A DNA stretch of 7,694 nt from Bacteroidales bacterium (lineage in GTDB: Bacteria; Bacteroidota; Bacteroidia; Bacteroidales; UBA7960), in assembly GCA_007131125.1 (NCBI GenBank), contig SLRE01000171.1, positions 1 through 7,694 on the forward strand, given 5' to 3'. The notes below the pieces were generated by a model, which was not told the origin of the DNA, did not search any database, and saw nothing but the letters and a program-made list of their open reading frames with translations. This document shows positions 1 through 7,003 of this stretch, piece by piece. The first letter of the stretch is position 1, and every line of letters begins with the position of its first letter. A program made the translations under genes and the position numbers.

Positions 1-58
1 ATAAAAAGCGTTCTTTATTTTGAACCCCTTCTATAAACTCCGTATTAAAAAAAGATTG

Positions 59-853
59 ATGAAAAGGCTTGCTTTGGTCCTCTTTTTCCCTTTTGTTTTG
101 CTTACAGCTTGCGAGAAATCAGATTATCCCTCCTCAGAATGGATTGACTCGGACATCATTATTGAGATGTGGGAAACCCTCGACCCGGATGAGCGCACTT
201 TCCGATTCAAATGCCGCACGGCCAGGATCTATCCCTGTTATAACTTTGGCATCGGAAGGACCTTACAAAAGAGGCCGGGAAGAATTACTATCCTTTTCCA
301 GGGTATTATCCGGCCAGGGCTCTGCCTTACCGCCCTTGGGCCTGCCAGAACCACAGTGGAGCTGGGCAGCCTCGAAACAGGTACCTATGAACTCGACATT
401 CGTGTGGAAAACCGGCAAAGTTTAGGACAGTTGCTGGTATCAGACGAATATTATGAAGTAAATTTTCATAACCGGAACCAGCTGCGCTTTGATTATGACC
501 GCCTTTATAAAGTTCCTGAACACACCATATGGGGAAGGATAGGGTATCATGCTGCCTCCACCCAGCACCTGGCCGAAAGTTTCCTTGACTCCCTGCAATT
601 GGCCGGTGCCTCCGAAAAGGAATTCTCCCATGGGCAGTATGGTTACTTTTTTATTGGAGAGGACGGTGAGGTCAAACCTCCCCAATACCCGGGCACCAGG
701 TTTGTAAAAACATTTATCTTTCATTACCAGGATGATGTTGCAATATTGGAGCAACTGGTAAAAAACTATGGAATTCATTATCACGATTCCCTGAGCATCA
801 GGCTGTATACCGACAAGGGCGAAATATTCAGGAGCTGGACTTACGCAAATTAA
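59..853 (+). CDS. Putative lipoprotein of unknown function
   Basis: I do not recognise the family. The protein has 264 residues when started at the ATG at 59; a TTG at position 20 would add 13 charged residues in front of the signal peptide, so I prefer 59. Seen: a short basic start (MKR), a hydrophobic stretch at residues 4-16 and a lipobox LTAC with the lipidated cysteine at residue 18. This indicates SPase II processing and anchoring to the outer or inner membrane. The mature part has only three cysteines, 52, 60 and 89; two sit in motifs that look conserved, IYPCYNF (57-63) and GLCLTALGPA (87-96), and could form a disulfide. No enzymatic motif is visible, and the middle part looks beta-rich. 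The next gene is 73 bases downstream and unrelated in type, so context gives no role. A TATTTTG stretch near position 15-21 resembles a -7 box but is one base short. Coding is certain, lipoprotein very likely, function unknown. Confidence 0.85.
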   Translation: MKRLALVLFFPFVLLTACEKSDYPSSEWIDSDIIIEMWETLDPDERTFRFKCRTARIYPCYNFGIGRTLQKRPGRITILFQGIIRPGLCLTALGPARTTVELGSLETGTYELDIRVENRQSLGQLLVSDEYYEVNFHNRNQLRFDYDRLYKVPEHTIWGRIGYHAASTQHLAESFLDSLQLAGASEKEFSHGQYGYFFIGEDGEVKPPQYPGTRFVKTFIFHYQDDVAILEQLVKNYGIHYHDSLSIRLYTDKGEIFRSWTYAN

Positions 854-866
854 CAGGCATTTTTTC

Positions 867-894
867 GCCGGTGTTTTTCCTTTTTTTTTCCGGC
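867..894 (+). terminator. Possible weak hairpin after the lipoprotein gene
   Basis: GCCGG (867-871) can pair with CCGGC (890-894) around an 18-base pyrimidine-rich loop that includes a run of nine T (881-889). It lies 14 bases past the stop codon at 853. The stem has only five pairs, and the following sequence is T-rich but interrupted (TTTCAACTATTTTTTAAC). A terminator for the lipoprotein gene is possible but weakly supported. Confidence 0.25.
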
Positions 895-926
895 TTTCAA
901 CTATTTTTTAACTTTACGAAGGCAAA

Positions 927-1793
927 ATGTCGGATATGAAAAAGAAAGTATTGGTAAAAAAGGCTTCAGGTGAAAAACAGCCCTTTTCTCCGGAAAAGCT
1001 GCACCAGTCGTTGGAACGTTCCGGAGCAACGAAGGAAATGATGGAGAAGGTTGAAAAATCGCTGGAGGATCACCTTTACGATGGGATCACCACCGGTGAG
1101 ATTTACCGCAAAGCCTTTCAGCTTTTGCGAAAACTGAGGCGGTCTGCGGCAGCCAGGTACAGCCTTAAAAAAGCCATCATGGAATTGGGGCCCACGGGTT
1201 ATCCGTTTGAGTATTTTTTCGGGGCTTTACTAAGGCAAATGGGTTATGCCGTGCAGGTAGGGCAGGAGGTGCAGGGTCAATGCGTCAAGCACGAGGTGGA
1301 TGTGATTGCCCGCAACGACCACCAGCAGTTTATGGTAGAGTGTAAGTTTTACAACAGCCCGGGCAAAACCTGCAATGTGCGGGTACCCCTGTATATCCAC
1401 TCCCGCTTCAACGATATTGAAAAACGATGGCAGTCCGGCCCCAGAAGCGAGAACCTGAGCTTTCACGGCTGGGTGGTCACCAATACCCGCTTTACCACCG
1501 ATGCCATCGACTATGGCAAATGTGCCGGTTTGCGTATGGTTAGCTGGGATTACCCACGCGACGAGAGCCTCAAAGACATGATTGAGCAGTCAGGCTTGTT
1601 TCCAATTACCGCCCTGACCAACCTCACCCGCAAACAAAAACAGGTACTTCTGGAAAAAGAAATTGTTTTGTGCCGGCAACTGCTGCAAAACCCTGAAGAA
1701 CTCCAGTCCATGGGCCTGAAACCCTCTAAGCTGGAAGCCATTATGGAAGAGGCCCGTGAACTTTGCCGGAAAAAACCAAAAAGGAAAAAGTAG
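927..1793 (+). CDS. ATP-cone / PD-(D/E)XK endonuclease-like fusion protein
   Basis: The protein has 288 residues and is probably cytoplasmic. Residues about 6-95 form an ATP-cone, the nucleotide-binding regulatory module known from ribonucleotide reductases and NrdR: VKKASGEKQPFSPEKL (10-25), then helices ending in a basic AARYSLKKAIMELGP segment (75-89). Residues about 91-215 resemble an Mrr/PD-(D/E)XK nuclease core: GYPFEYFFGALLRQMGY, HEVDV with D125, then FMVECKFY with E138 and K140 as the D...ExK metal site. WVVTNTRFTTDAIDYG (182-197) and MVSWDYP (204-210) match the final strands of this fold. The C-terminal part (about 220-288) is helical and ends in a very basic KKPKRKK tail that may bind nucleic acid. 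Known of the families: the cone senses ATP/dATP, the core cleaves DNA. Inferred: a nucleotide-controlled nuclease; the substrate is unknown. No methyltransferase or specificity subunit is nearby, so this is not a recognisable restriction-modification locus. ATG 936 (MKKK) is an alternative start. A TAACTTTA stretch at 909-916 is a one-mismatch -7 box that would give an almost leaderless transcript. Confidence 0.88.
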   Translation: MSDMKKKVLVKKASGEKQPFSPEKLHQSLERSGATKEMMEKVEKSLEDHLYDGITTGEIYRKAFQLLRKLRRSAAARYSLKKAIMELGPTGYPFEYFFGALLRQMGYAVQVGQEVQGQCVKHEVDVIARNDHQQFMVECKFYNSPGKTCNVRVPLYIHSRFNDIEKRWQSGPRSENLSFHGWVVTNTRFTTDAIDYGKCAGLRMVSWDYPRDESLKDMIEQSGLFPITALTNLTRKQKQVLLEKEIVLCRQLLQNPEELQSMGLKPSKLEAIMEEARELCRKKPKRKK

Positions 1794-1838
1794 CTCCTTC
1801 CCCCGAAGCCCGTCAAATAACCTGTTGCCTTTTTTTCT

Positions 1839-1846
1839 TAAATTTG
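1839..1846 (+). promoter_or_regulatory. Candidate Bacteroidota -7 promoter box for the amylase gene
   Basis: TAAATTTG is a perfect match to the TAnnTTTG -7 consensus used by the Bacteroidota primary sigma factor. It would start transcription near 1851-1853 and leave a leader of about 70 bases before the ATG at 1923. I find no convincing TTG -33 element at the usual distance, so the call rests on the -7 box and its intergenic position. Confidence 0.35.
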
Positions 1847-1922
1847 CTTTGCTTTGGCCCAACCAGGAAAAAGGGAAGAAGCATGATCTGATAAATTTTT
1901 CACTTTATAAAAGGATAAGACT

Positions 1923-3779
1923 ATGAAAATGAAAAGAATGGTTGCTGCTGTGGTTCTTGCCGTTTTGTTAATTACAGGCAAGGGTTTGTCTGGGCAGAAT
2001 GCCCCCGAACGTGTTGAACCCCCTTTTTGGTGGAAAGGTATGGTGCATAGCGAATTACAGGTGAAAGCCTATGCCCCGGATATTGGAAAAACAAGGGTGA
2101 AGGTCGACCGGCCCGATGTTCGTATCAAGGAAGTGGTTGCCGTTGACAGTCCCAATTACCTTTTTGTATACCTGGATATTGAGGAGGCTGCCCCGGGCAA
2201 GTTCCGCCTGGATTTTTATAAAGATGAGCGGGTGAAATATACCTACGATTATGAGCTAAGAGAAAGGGAAGCCGGTTCGCGTTACCGCGAAGGGCTCAAT
2301 GCATCGGATGCTATGTATTTGCTGATGCCCGACCGTTTCGCCAATGGCGATCCCTCCCTTGACACCCAACCCGGTATGCTGGAAGAGGCCGACCGCGACA
2401 ATCCCTCCGGAAGGCATGGAGGCGACATACCCGGGATCATCAATCACCTTGACCACATATCCGGAATGGGTTTCTCGGCCATATGGCTCAACCCGGTGCT
2501 CGAAAATGACCAGCCGCGGTACAGCTACCATGGATATGCGGCTACCGACTATTACAAAATCGACCCCCGTTTTGGTACCAACGAAGACTTTGTTACACTG
2601 GTAGGAGAAGCAGAAGAAAAAGGCATTAAAATAGTAAAGGATATTGTGCTGAATCATTGTGGCCATTATCACTGGTGGATGGATGACCTGCCGACAGAGG
2701 ACTGGGTCCACCAATGGGATGAATTTACCCGCACCACCTATCGCATGACTACCATTGTAGACCCTCACCGGGCCGAAGCCGATTACAAGCGCATGGTTGA
2801 AGGGTGGTTCGATACCAACATGCCCGACCTGAACCAGAACAACCGCCTGCTGGCTCGATACCTGAAACAAAACTCAGTTTGGTGGATCGAATACAGCGGC
2901 ATTCGTGGAATAAGAATGGATACCCAGCCCTATGCCGATCGTTTCTTTATGTCGGATTGGGCCCGTTACGTCATGGACGAATACCCTTATTTTATGATCA
3001 TCGGTGAGGCCTGGATAGGAATTCCGGCCATGATCAGCTACTACCAGGGAGGAAAAGACAATCACGACGGTTACGACTCCCATTTTCCATCAGTGTTTGA
3101 CTTTTCTCTTTATGATGCCATTGGAAGGGCTTTTACCGAAGGTGATGGCTGGGGCTCCGGTATGATGCGGCTTTACAATTCTCTGGCACAGGATTTTCTG
3201 TATCCCGACCCCTACAACCTTGTGGTGTTTGGCGACAACCACGATACCGACCGCATTTTTACCAGGGTAGGAGAAAATATTGACAAACTGGAAATGGCCC
3301 TGACCTTTATTTTTACTACACGGGGAATTCCACAGGTATATACCGGCACAGAGTTGCTGGAGTCGGCCTACGAACATGACGGCCACGGTGAGCTGCGTTC
3401 CAACTTCCCCGGAGGCTGGCCCGGTGACCCGGTAAATGCCTTCACCCGCGAAGGCCGCACAGCCGAACAAAACCGTATTACCGACCATATTTCCACCTTG
3501 CTGAACTACCGAAGGGATAAATCCGTCCTGCATTACGGATGGCTTATGCAGTTTGTCCCCGAAGACAATGTTTATGTGTATTTCCGGTATGATGAAGAAG
3601 ATATGGTAATGGTGATCCTCAATAATAACGATCAGGAAAAAGAACTCGAACTGGAACGATTCCGCGAAGCCTGGGGAGGGTATTCTTCTGCCCTGGAGCT
3701 TTTTACAGGAGAACGGTTTAACAGCTTCGACACCTGGACCATCCCTGCCAATACCGGAATGGTGCTGGACCTGGAGTAG
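1923..3779 (+). CDS. Secreted GH13 alpha-amylase (cyclomaltodextrinase/neopullulanase-like)
   Basis: The 618-residue precursor hydrolyses alpha-1,4 (perhaps also alpha-1,6) linkages in malto-oligosaccharides, cyclodextrins or pullulan. A signal peptide (basic MKMKR, hydrophobic 7-18, likely cut near residue 25, no lipobox cysteine) points to the periplasm. Residues about 28-112 look like the cyclomaltodextrinase N-terminal beta domain. The GH13 barrel starts at MPDRFANGD (135-143, calcium-type loop). Conserved regions follow in order: DIVLNH (240-245), MPDLN (300-304, typical of the oligo-1,6-glucosidase/neopullulanase side of GH13), GIRMDT with nucleophile D333, GEAW with acid/base E362, and FGDNHD with transition-state stabiliser D441. 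Residues about 535-618 form the C-terminal beta domain. All catalytic residues are present and length is normal for this Bacteroidota type (SusA-like). AAAAGGA lies about 10 bases before the start. No susC/D, regulator or second glycosidase adjoins it, so it seems to be a stand-alone unit. Exact substrate preference cannot be read from sequence. Confidence 0.95.
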   Translation: MKMKRMVAAVVLAVLLITGKGLSGQNAPERVEPPFWWKGMVHSELQVKAYAPDIGKTRVKVDRPDVRIKEVVAVDSPNYLFVYLDIEEAAPGKFRLDFYKDERVKYTYDYELREREAGSRYREGLNASDAMYLLMPDRFANGDPSLDTQPGMLEEADRDNPSGRHGGDIPGIINHLDHISGMGFSAIWLNPVLENDQPRYSYHGYAATDYYKIDPRFGTNEDFVTLVGEAEEKGIKIVKDIVLNHCGHYHWWMDDLPTEDWVHQWDEFTRTTYRMTTIVDPHRAEADYKRMVEGWFDTNMPDLNQNNRLLARYLKQNSVWWIEYSGIRGIRMDTQPYADRFFMSDWARYVMDEYPYFMIIGEAWIGIPAMISYYQGGKDNHDGYDSHFPSVFDFSLYDAIGRAFTEGDGWGSGMMRLYNSLAQDFLYPDPYNLVVFGDNHDTDRIFTRVGENIDKLEMALTFIFTTRGIPQVYTGTELLESAYEHDGHGELRSNFPGGWPGDPVNAFTREGRTAEQNRITDHISTLLNYRRDKSVLHYGWLMQFVPEDNVYVYFRYDEEDMVMVILNNNDQEKELELERFREAWGGYSSALELFTGERFNSFDTWTIPANTGMVLDLE

Positions 3780-3835
3780 GGCAACTTTGAATTTTATGGA
3801 TGAGTCGCAGCCTGTTTTTTCAAGACAGAAAACTC

Positions 3836-3861
3836 CCAATTAATTTGAAGTATTTAATTGG
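3836..3861. repeat. Perfect 8-bp inverted repeat between amylase and corA
   Basis: CCAATTAA (3836-3843) is mirrored by TTAATTGG (3854-3861) with 10 bases between. The arms are AT-rich and no T-run follows, so it is not a classical terminator. It lies 57 bases after the amylase stop and about 100 bases before corA. A protein-binding dyad, a weak RNA hairpin and chance are all possible. Confidence 0.3.
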
Positions 3862-3959
3862 ATGTGTTGGAATGCTGGCTCCATTTTATTGAAATTCAGC
3901 TTAAAAGGGATTAGGTAGTTAGGGCAAAAATTGCGATATTTGCCAAAATTTTCCGGGAT

Positions 3960-5027
3960 ATGGAAGTGTTTCAAAAAAAGCGTTCACGGAAAACCGGTCT
4001 CCCTCCCGGGTCCCTTGTCCATATTGGGGATCAGAAGGTTGAAGACCCCGGCATTTCCATAATACGCTATGGGGCCGATATTCTGGAACAGGAAGATTTT
4101 AAAGCCTGGGACTCGCGCCTGGAAGAGCAAATCGGGAAGCATCCGGTTACCTGGATAAACGTCGATGGTTTGCATGATACTGCACTGATGCAACGCATTG
4201 GAGAAGTATTTGGCATTCACCCCCTGGTGTTGGAAGACATCGTGAATACTGAGCAAAGGCCCAAATTTGAAGACTTCGAGGTTTTCCTGTTCATGGTCAT
4301 GAAAATGCATTTCCCGGGCAAAAAACCAGGGGTCTTCCATTCCGAACAGGTTAGCCTGGTTTTGGGAAAGGACTTTGTAATCACCTTCCAGGAAAAACCC
4401 GGGGATGTGTTTGACCCGGTGAGGGAACGCATTCGCAAAGGCAAAGGAAGGATCCGTAAAATGGGAGCGGATTACCTGGCTTATGCCTTGTTGGATGTGT
4501 TGGTAGACCAGTTCTTTGTAATCCTGGAAGAGATGGCTGAGGCCATTGAAGAAGTGGAGGAAATAGTTCTGAAAAGCCCTGAGCAAGGTGCAGCTCACCG
4601 GATTCATCACCTGAAGCGCAATCTGTTGCAAATCAGGAGATCAGTATGGCCTTTGAGGGAGATGGTCAATAACCTGGAAAAAACCGAATCTCCCTTATTG
4701 ACCAAAACTACCAGGGTGTTTTTAAGAGATGTGTACGACCATACCATACAATTGATTGATAACGTGGAGGTATCCCGGGAGATAACTTCCGGACTGCTTG
4801 AGGTTCATTTGTCCAGCCTCAGCAACCGTACCAACCAGGTAATGAAAGTGTTGACCATCGTGGCAACGCTTTTTATTCCTCTTACCTTTGTGGTTGGGGT
4901 TTATGGTATGAATTTTGACTATATGCCCGAGCTGCACTGGAAGTGGGGTTACCCCGCAGTTATGCTGCTCATGCTTTTTGCAGTTTCAGGAATGTTATGG
5001 TATTTCAGAAAAAAAAGATGGTTGTAG
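3960..5027 (+). CDS. corA: CorA-family Mg2+/Co2+ transport protein
   Basis: This is a 355-residue inner-membrane channel for Mg2+ (also Co2+/Ni2+) that acts as a homopentamer; the length matches the bacterial CorA family. Seen: a soluble N-terminal alpha/beta domain (1-170) with the family signature HPLVLEDIVNTEQRPK (87-102), long charged helices (about 170-295) forming the stalk, TM1 at about 297-314, the diagnostic YGMNF (315-319, GMN at 316-318), a periplasmic loop YMPEL (321-325), TM2 at about 331-347 and a basic C-terminal tail KKRWL. All parts needed for function are present. The 180- and 128-base gaps on either side suggest its own transcription unit. GATATTTG (3935-3942) is a one-mismatch -7 box close to the start, implying a leader of only about 10 bases; no clear -33 element. 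The downstream operon may handle polyphosphate, a Mg2+-binding polymer, so proximity could be functional, but that is only inference. Confidence 0.96.
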   Translation: MEVFQKKRSRKTGLPPGSLVHIGDQKVEDPGISIIRYGADILEQEDFKAWDSRLEEQIGKHPVTWINVDGLHDTALMQRIGEVFGIHPLVLEDIVNTEQRPKFEDFEVFLFMVMKMHFPGKKPGVFHSEQVSLVLGKDFVITFQEKPGDVFDPVRERIRKGKGRIRKMGADYLAYALLDVLVDQFFVILEEMAEAIEEVEEIVLKSPEQGAAHRIHHLKRNLLQIRRSVWPLREMVNNLEKTESPLLTKTTRVFLRDVYDHTIQLIDNVEVSREITSGLLEVHLSSLSNRTNQVMKVLTIVATLFIPLTFVVGVYGMNFDYMPELHWKWGYPAVMLLMLFAVSGMLWYFRKKRWL

Positions 5028-5065
5028 CATAACCCTTGTTTCCTTTAACAAAAAACAGGGAAAAC

Positions 5066-5094
5066 ACGTAAAAATACAAGGAACCAATTTACGT
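5066..5094. repeat. Perfect 7-bp inverted repeat upstream of the VTC operon
   Basis: ACGTAAA (5066-5072) is mirrored by TTTACGT (5088-5094) across a 15-base spacer, so the arm centres are 22 bases apart, about two helical turns. It lies 62 bases before the preferred ATG of the adaptor gene, where an operator could sit. The spacing suits a dimeric regulator better than an RNA hairpin, but a repeat of this length can also occur by chance in 128 bases. Confidence 0.3.
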
Positions 5095-5155
5095 TCTTTG
5101 TTTATGCAGGGGAAAGAGAGAGCCCTTTGCTTTGAATGAAGGCTATAAAACAGAG

Positions 5156-6235
5156 ATGAGAAAACTTTTATTGGGATTGTCCCTGCTGGCAATTGTTGTT
5201 TTGCTGGCTTTTATTTTTCTGGAAATTCCGTATACCATACGTGCCAAAGGAATTGTAAAACCTGTTAAAGAATGGGGTTTATACAAAGGCTCCGATGGTA
5301 CCCTCGTTAATATGCTGGAAGACCACATTAGCGGAACCCTGAACGAATACAATGTTATGGAGTTTCAGCGTGGCGACATCGTGCAGTTTGTTTTCAATGA
5401 GGCTTTACTGCAAAACGAACGGATTGGACGGGGCGATACCATTGCATGGGTTTTATCGAAAGACCTTCAGATGCGTCTGATCGAAAAGCAGGGAGAACTT
5501 GCCTACCAGCAATCCCTGCTGAATGTGCTTCGCACTGGAGAAAAACCTGAAGCCGTGCAGCTTGCTTACGACCAGGTGAAGCTTGCCCGGCAGGAGCTGG
5601 AAACCCAGGAAAAGATCACCGAAAGAATGGAGCACCTGTTTGAGCAGGATCTGATCTCACCGCAGGAATACGAGCTCGCAGTCAACGACCTGATGGTAAA
5701 AAAATATGCCCTGGAAATGGCCGAGTCCAATTACCAAGCGGTACTTGCCGGGGAGAAAAAGGAAGAGATCGGGGCTGTTCTTTCCAGGACAAATGCCCTG
5801 GAATATGAGATCCGGCAGATAAAAGAACACATTGCCTCAATGAATATTTTATCCCCCATCAGCGGGGAAGTGATCCGGCAGCGCAACCCGGATACAGAAT
5901 CCGGTAGGGATGAAGTAATCAGGATTGCCGATTTTTCTTCCTTTGTGGTTTTTGTGCCGGTTGATGCTTTCGAAGAAAGTTATATTAAGCACGGGCAGGA
6001 AGTTTCTATCCGCGATAACTCTACCCGCAGCGGATACCTGGGCCATATTGTCGGAATTGACAACAGTGTGCAGCTGATCAATCGCCGGCCCAAGGTTTTT
6101 GTGTCGGTGCTTATTGAGGAAAAGGGAGAAGGAAAGCTGTTTCCCAATATGATCGTGGATGCCCGCATTGCGTCCGAACCGGTGCCCCTGCACGAATACC
6201 TCCTGAGAATGTCACGGGTGGTTTATCAGAATTAA
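5156..6235 (+). CDS. HlyD-type membrane fusion (periplasmic adaptor) protein
   Basis: I start it at the ATG at 5156 (359 residues), giving MRK followed directly by a membrane anchor; a TTG at 5132 would add eight residues. Seen: a single N-terminal TM helix (about 4-22), the first lipoyl/barrel half (about 28-100), a long charged alpha-helical hairpin (about 103-228; turn near 163-170, LFEQDLISPQEY, typical of such adaptors), the second lipoyl half starting ILSPISGEVI (231-240), and a beta-barrel region (about 260-340). Family role: such proteins sit in the inner membrane, span the periplasm and link an inner-membrane transporter to an outer-membrane channel. Odd: the first half carries a long segment (about 44-95, SDGTLVNML to GRGDTIAW) that looks expanded relative to the short lipoyl motif usually found there. 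No ABC, RND or MFS partner is in view; instead the gene lies 6 bases ahead of a VTC-domain gene, implying co-transcription and a shared task. It could also serve a pump encoded outside the window. Confidence 0.85.
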   Translation: MRKLLLGLSLLAIVVLLAFIFLEIPYTIRAKGIVKPVKEWGLYKGSDGTLVNMLEDHISGTLNEYNVMEFQRGDIVQFVFNEALLQNERIGRGDTIAWVLSKDLQMRLIEKQGELAYQQSLLNVLRTGEKPEAVQLAYDQVKLARQELETQEKITERMEHLFEQDLISPQEYELAVNDLMVKKYALEMAESNYQAVLAGEKKEEIGAVLSRTNALEYEIRQIKEHIASMNILSPISGEVIRQRNPDTESGRDEVIRIADFSSFVVFVPVDAFEESYIKHGQEVSIRDNSTRSGYLGHIVGIDNSVQLINRRPKVFVSVLIEEKGEGKLFPNMIVDARIASEPVPLHEYLLRMSRVVYQN

Positions 6236-6241
6236 ACGAAT

Positions 6242-6985
6242 ATGTTAAGATACGAACGCAAATATTTGGTGCCCAATTACCTGCTGGAAGATCTCCGGAA
6301 CCGGTTCAAAGGTTTTGTGAGGGATGACCTCTTTGCCTCCGGCAACGGAAATGGTATACGCCAATATACCGTGCGGAGTATCTATTTCGACAGCAGGGAC
6401 CTCAGCTGCTATCACGAAAAGCATGAGGGCCTGATGAACCGGCGAAAACTCAGGGTAAGGGGATACAATGAGTGTTGCGAGAATGATAATGTGGTTCTGG
6501 AAATTAAAAGGAAAATTGGCAACCGGATCAGAAAACACCGGTCCATGCTTGCATACCAAAACCTTGAAATCCTGATGGAAACCGGAGAACTGGACAAATT
6601 CATCCTTGAGGGGTTTGGGCAAACCAGGGAAGAAGCAATTGATGGTGCCCGGCGGTTCTTTTTTCATTACAAGCGAAGGCAGTTTATCCCAACCGCATTG
6701 GTGGTTTATGAAAGGGAAGCCTATCACGGAAAACTGAATCCCGGAACCAGGGTTACCTTTGACAAAAACATCCGCAGCCGAAGGTATCCCCGGCTCAATG
6801 AGTTGTATTCAGAACACGACCTGCGGTTTTTATTTAAAAGTCACTTTATTCTCGAAATTAAATATTTTGAAGACAAAATGCCGGGATGGGCAAAATCTAT
6901 TGTTCATGATTTTAAGCTTCGGAATGAAGCCCTTTCCAAATATGTAATAGGCTTTGACGTGAATAAATCCTATATCCATTATTAA
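6242..6985 (+). CDS. VTC-domain protein, putative polyphosphate polymerase
   Basis: The 247-residue protein is essentially one VTC domain, the catalytic fold of yeast Vtc4, which makes polyphosphate from ATP inside a basic tunnel. It has no signal peptide or TM helix, so it should act on the cytoplasmic side. Seen, in order: YERKY (4-8), SIYFDS (46-51), the basic RRKLRVRGY strand (67-75), LEIKRK (86-91), RIRKHR (95-100), YKRRQFIPT (143-151), YERE (156-159), LEIKY (204-208, glutamate suited to metal binding) and LSKYVIGFD (231-239), comparable to the Ser-Lys near the end of the Vtc4 domain. These charged motifs line the tunnel in the family, and all expected blocks seem intact. It lacks the SPX domain and membrane helices of the eukaryotic enzyme; the DUF4956 protein encoded 18 bases downstream may supply the membrane part. 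Polyphosphate synthesis is inferred from fold membership; another triphosphate-using activity of the tunnel superfamily remains possible. Confidence 0.9.
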   Translation: MLRYERKYLVPNYLLEDLRNRFKGFVRDDLFASGNGNGIRQYTVRSIYFDSRDLSCYHEKHEGLMNRRKLRVRGYNECCENDNVVLEIKRKIGNRIRKHRSMLAYQNLEILMETGELDKFILEGFGQTREEAIDGARRFFFHYKRRQFIPTALVVYEREAYHGKLNPGTRVTFDKNIRSRRYPRLNELYSEHDLRFLFKSHFILEIKYFEDKMPGWAKSIVHDFKLRNEALSKYVIGFDVNKSYIHY

Positions 6986-7003
6986 TGTTCTACAAGAGAT
7001 AAC

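Noticed and set aside
69..425. Overlapping + strand frame suggesting a frameshift in the lipoprotein gene
   Set aside because: The main frame is continuous from lipobox to stop and stays protein-like throughout; the overlapping frame gives no plausible protein.
909..916. TAACTTTA as a -7 promoter box for the nuclease gene
   Set aside because: It has one mismatch to TAnnTTTG, no -33 element, and would leave a leader of only a few bases; mentioned with the gene but not called separately.
2256..2870. Minus-strand open frame of 204 codons inside the amylase gene
   Set aside because: Fully embedded opposite conserved catalytic regions with no domain-like sequence; a shadow frame.
3090..3839. Long minus-strand open frame (249 codons) opposite the 3' half of the amylase gene
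   Set aside because: It lies almost wholly opposite a gene with intact GH13 motifs, its translation shows no recognisable domain, and it extends only a short way into the gap. It is a codon-bias shadow.
3935..3942. GATATTTG as a -7 promoter box for corA
   Set aside because: One mismatch and no clear -33 element; plausible but too weak for a separate call.
3984..4631. Minus-strand open frame of 215 codons opposite corA
   Set aside because: Fully antisense to the conserved CorA soluble domain, with no motif of its own.
5033..5060. Imperfect stem CCCT(T)GTTT / AAACAGGG just after corA, considered as a terminator
   Set aside because: The stem contains a bulge and is AT-rich, and no T-run follows; the next bases are AAAACACG, so intrinsic termination is not supported.
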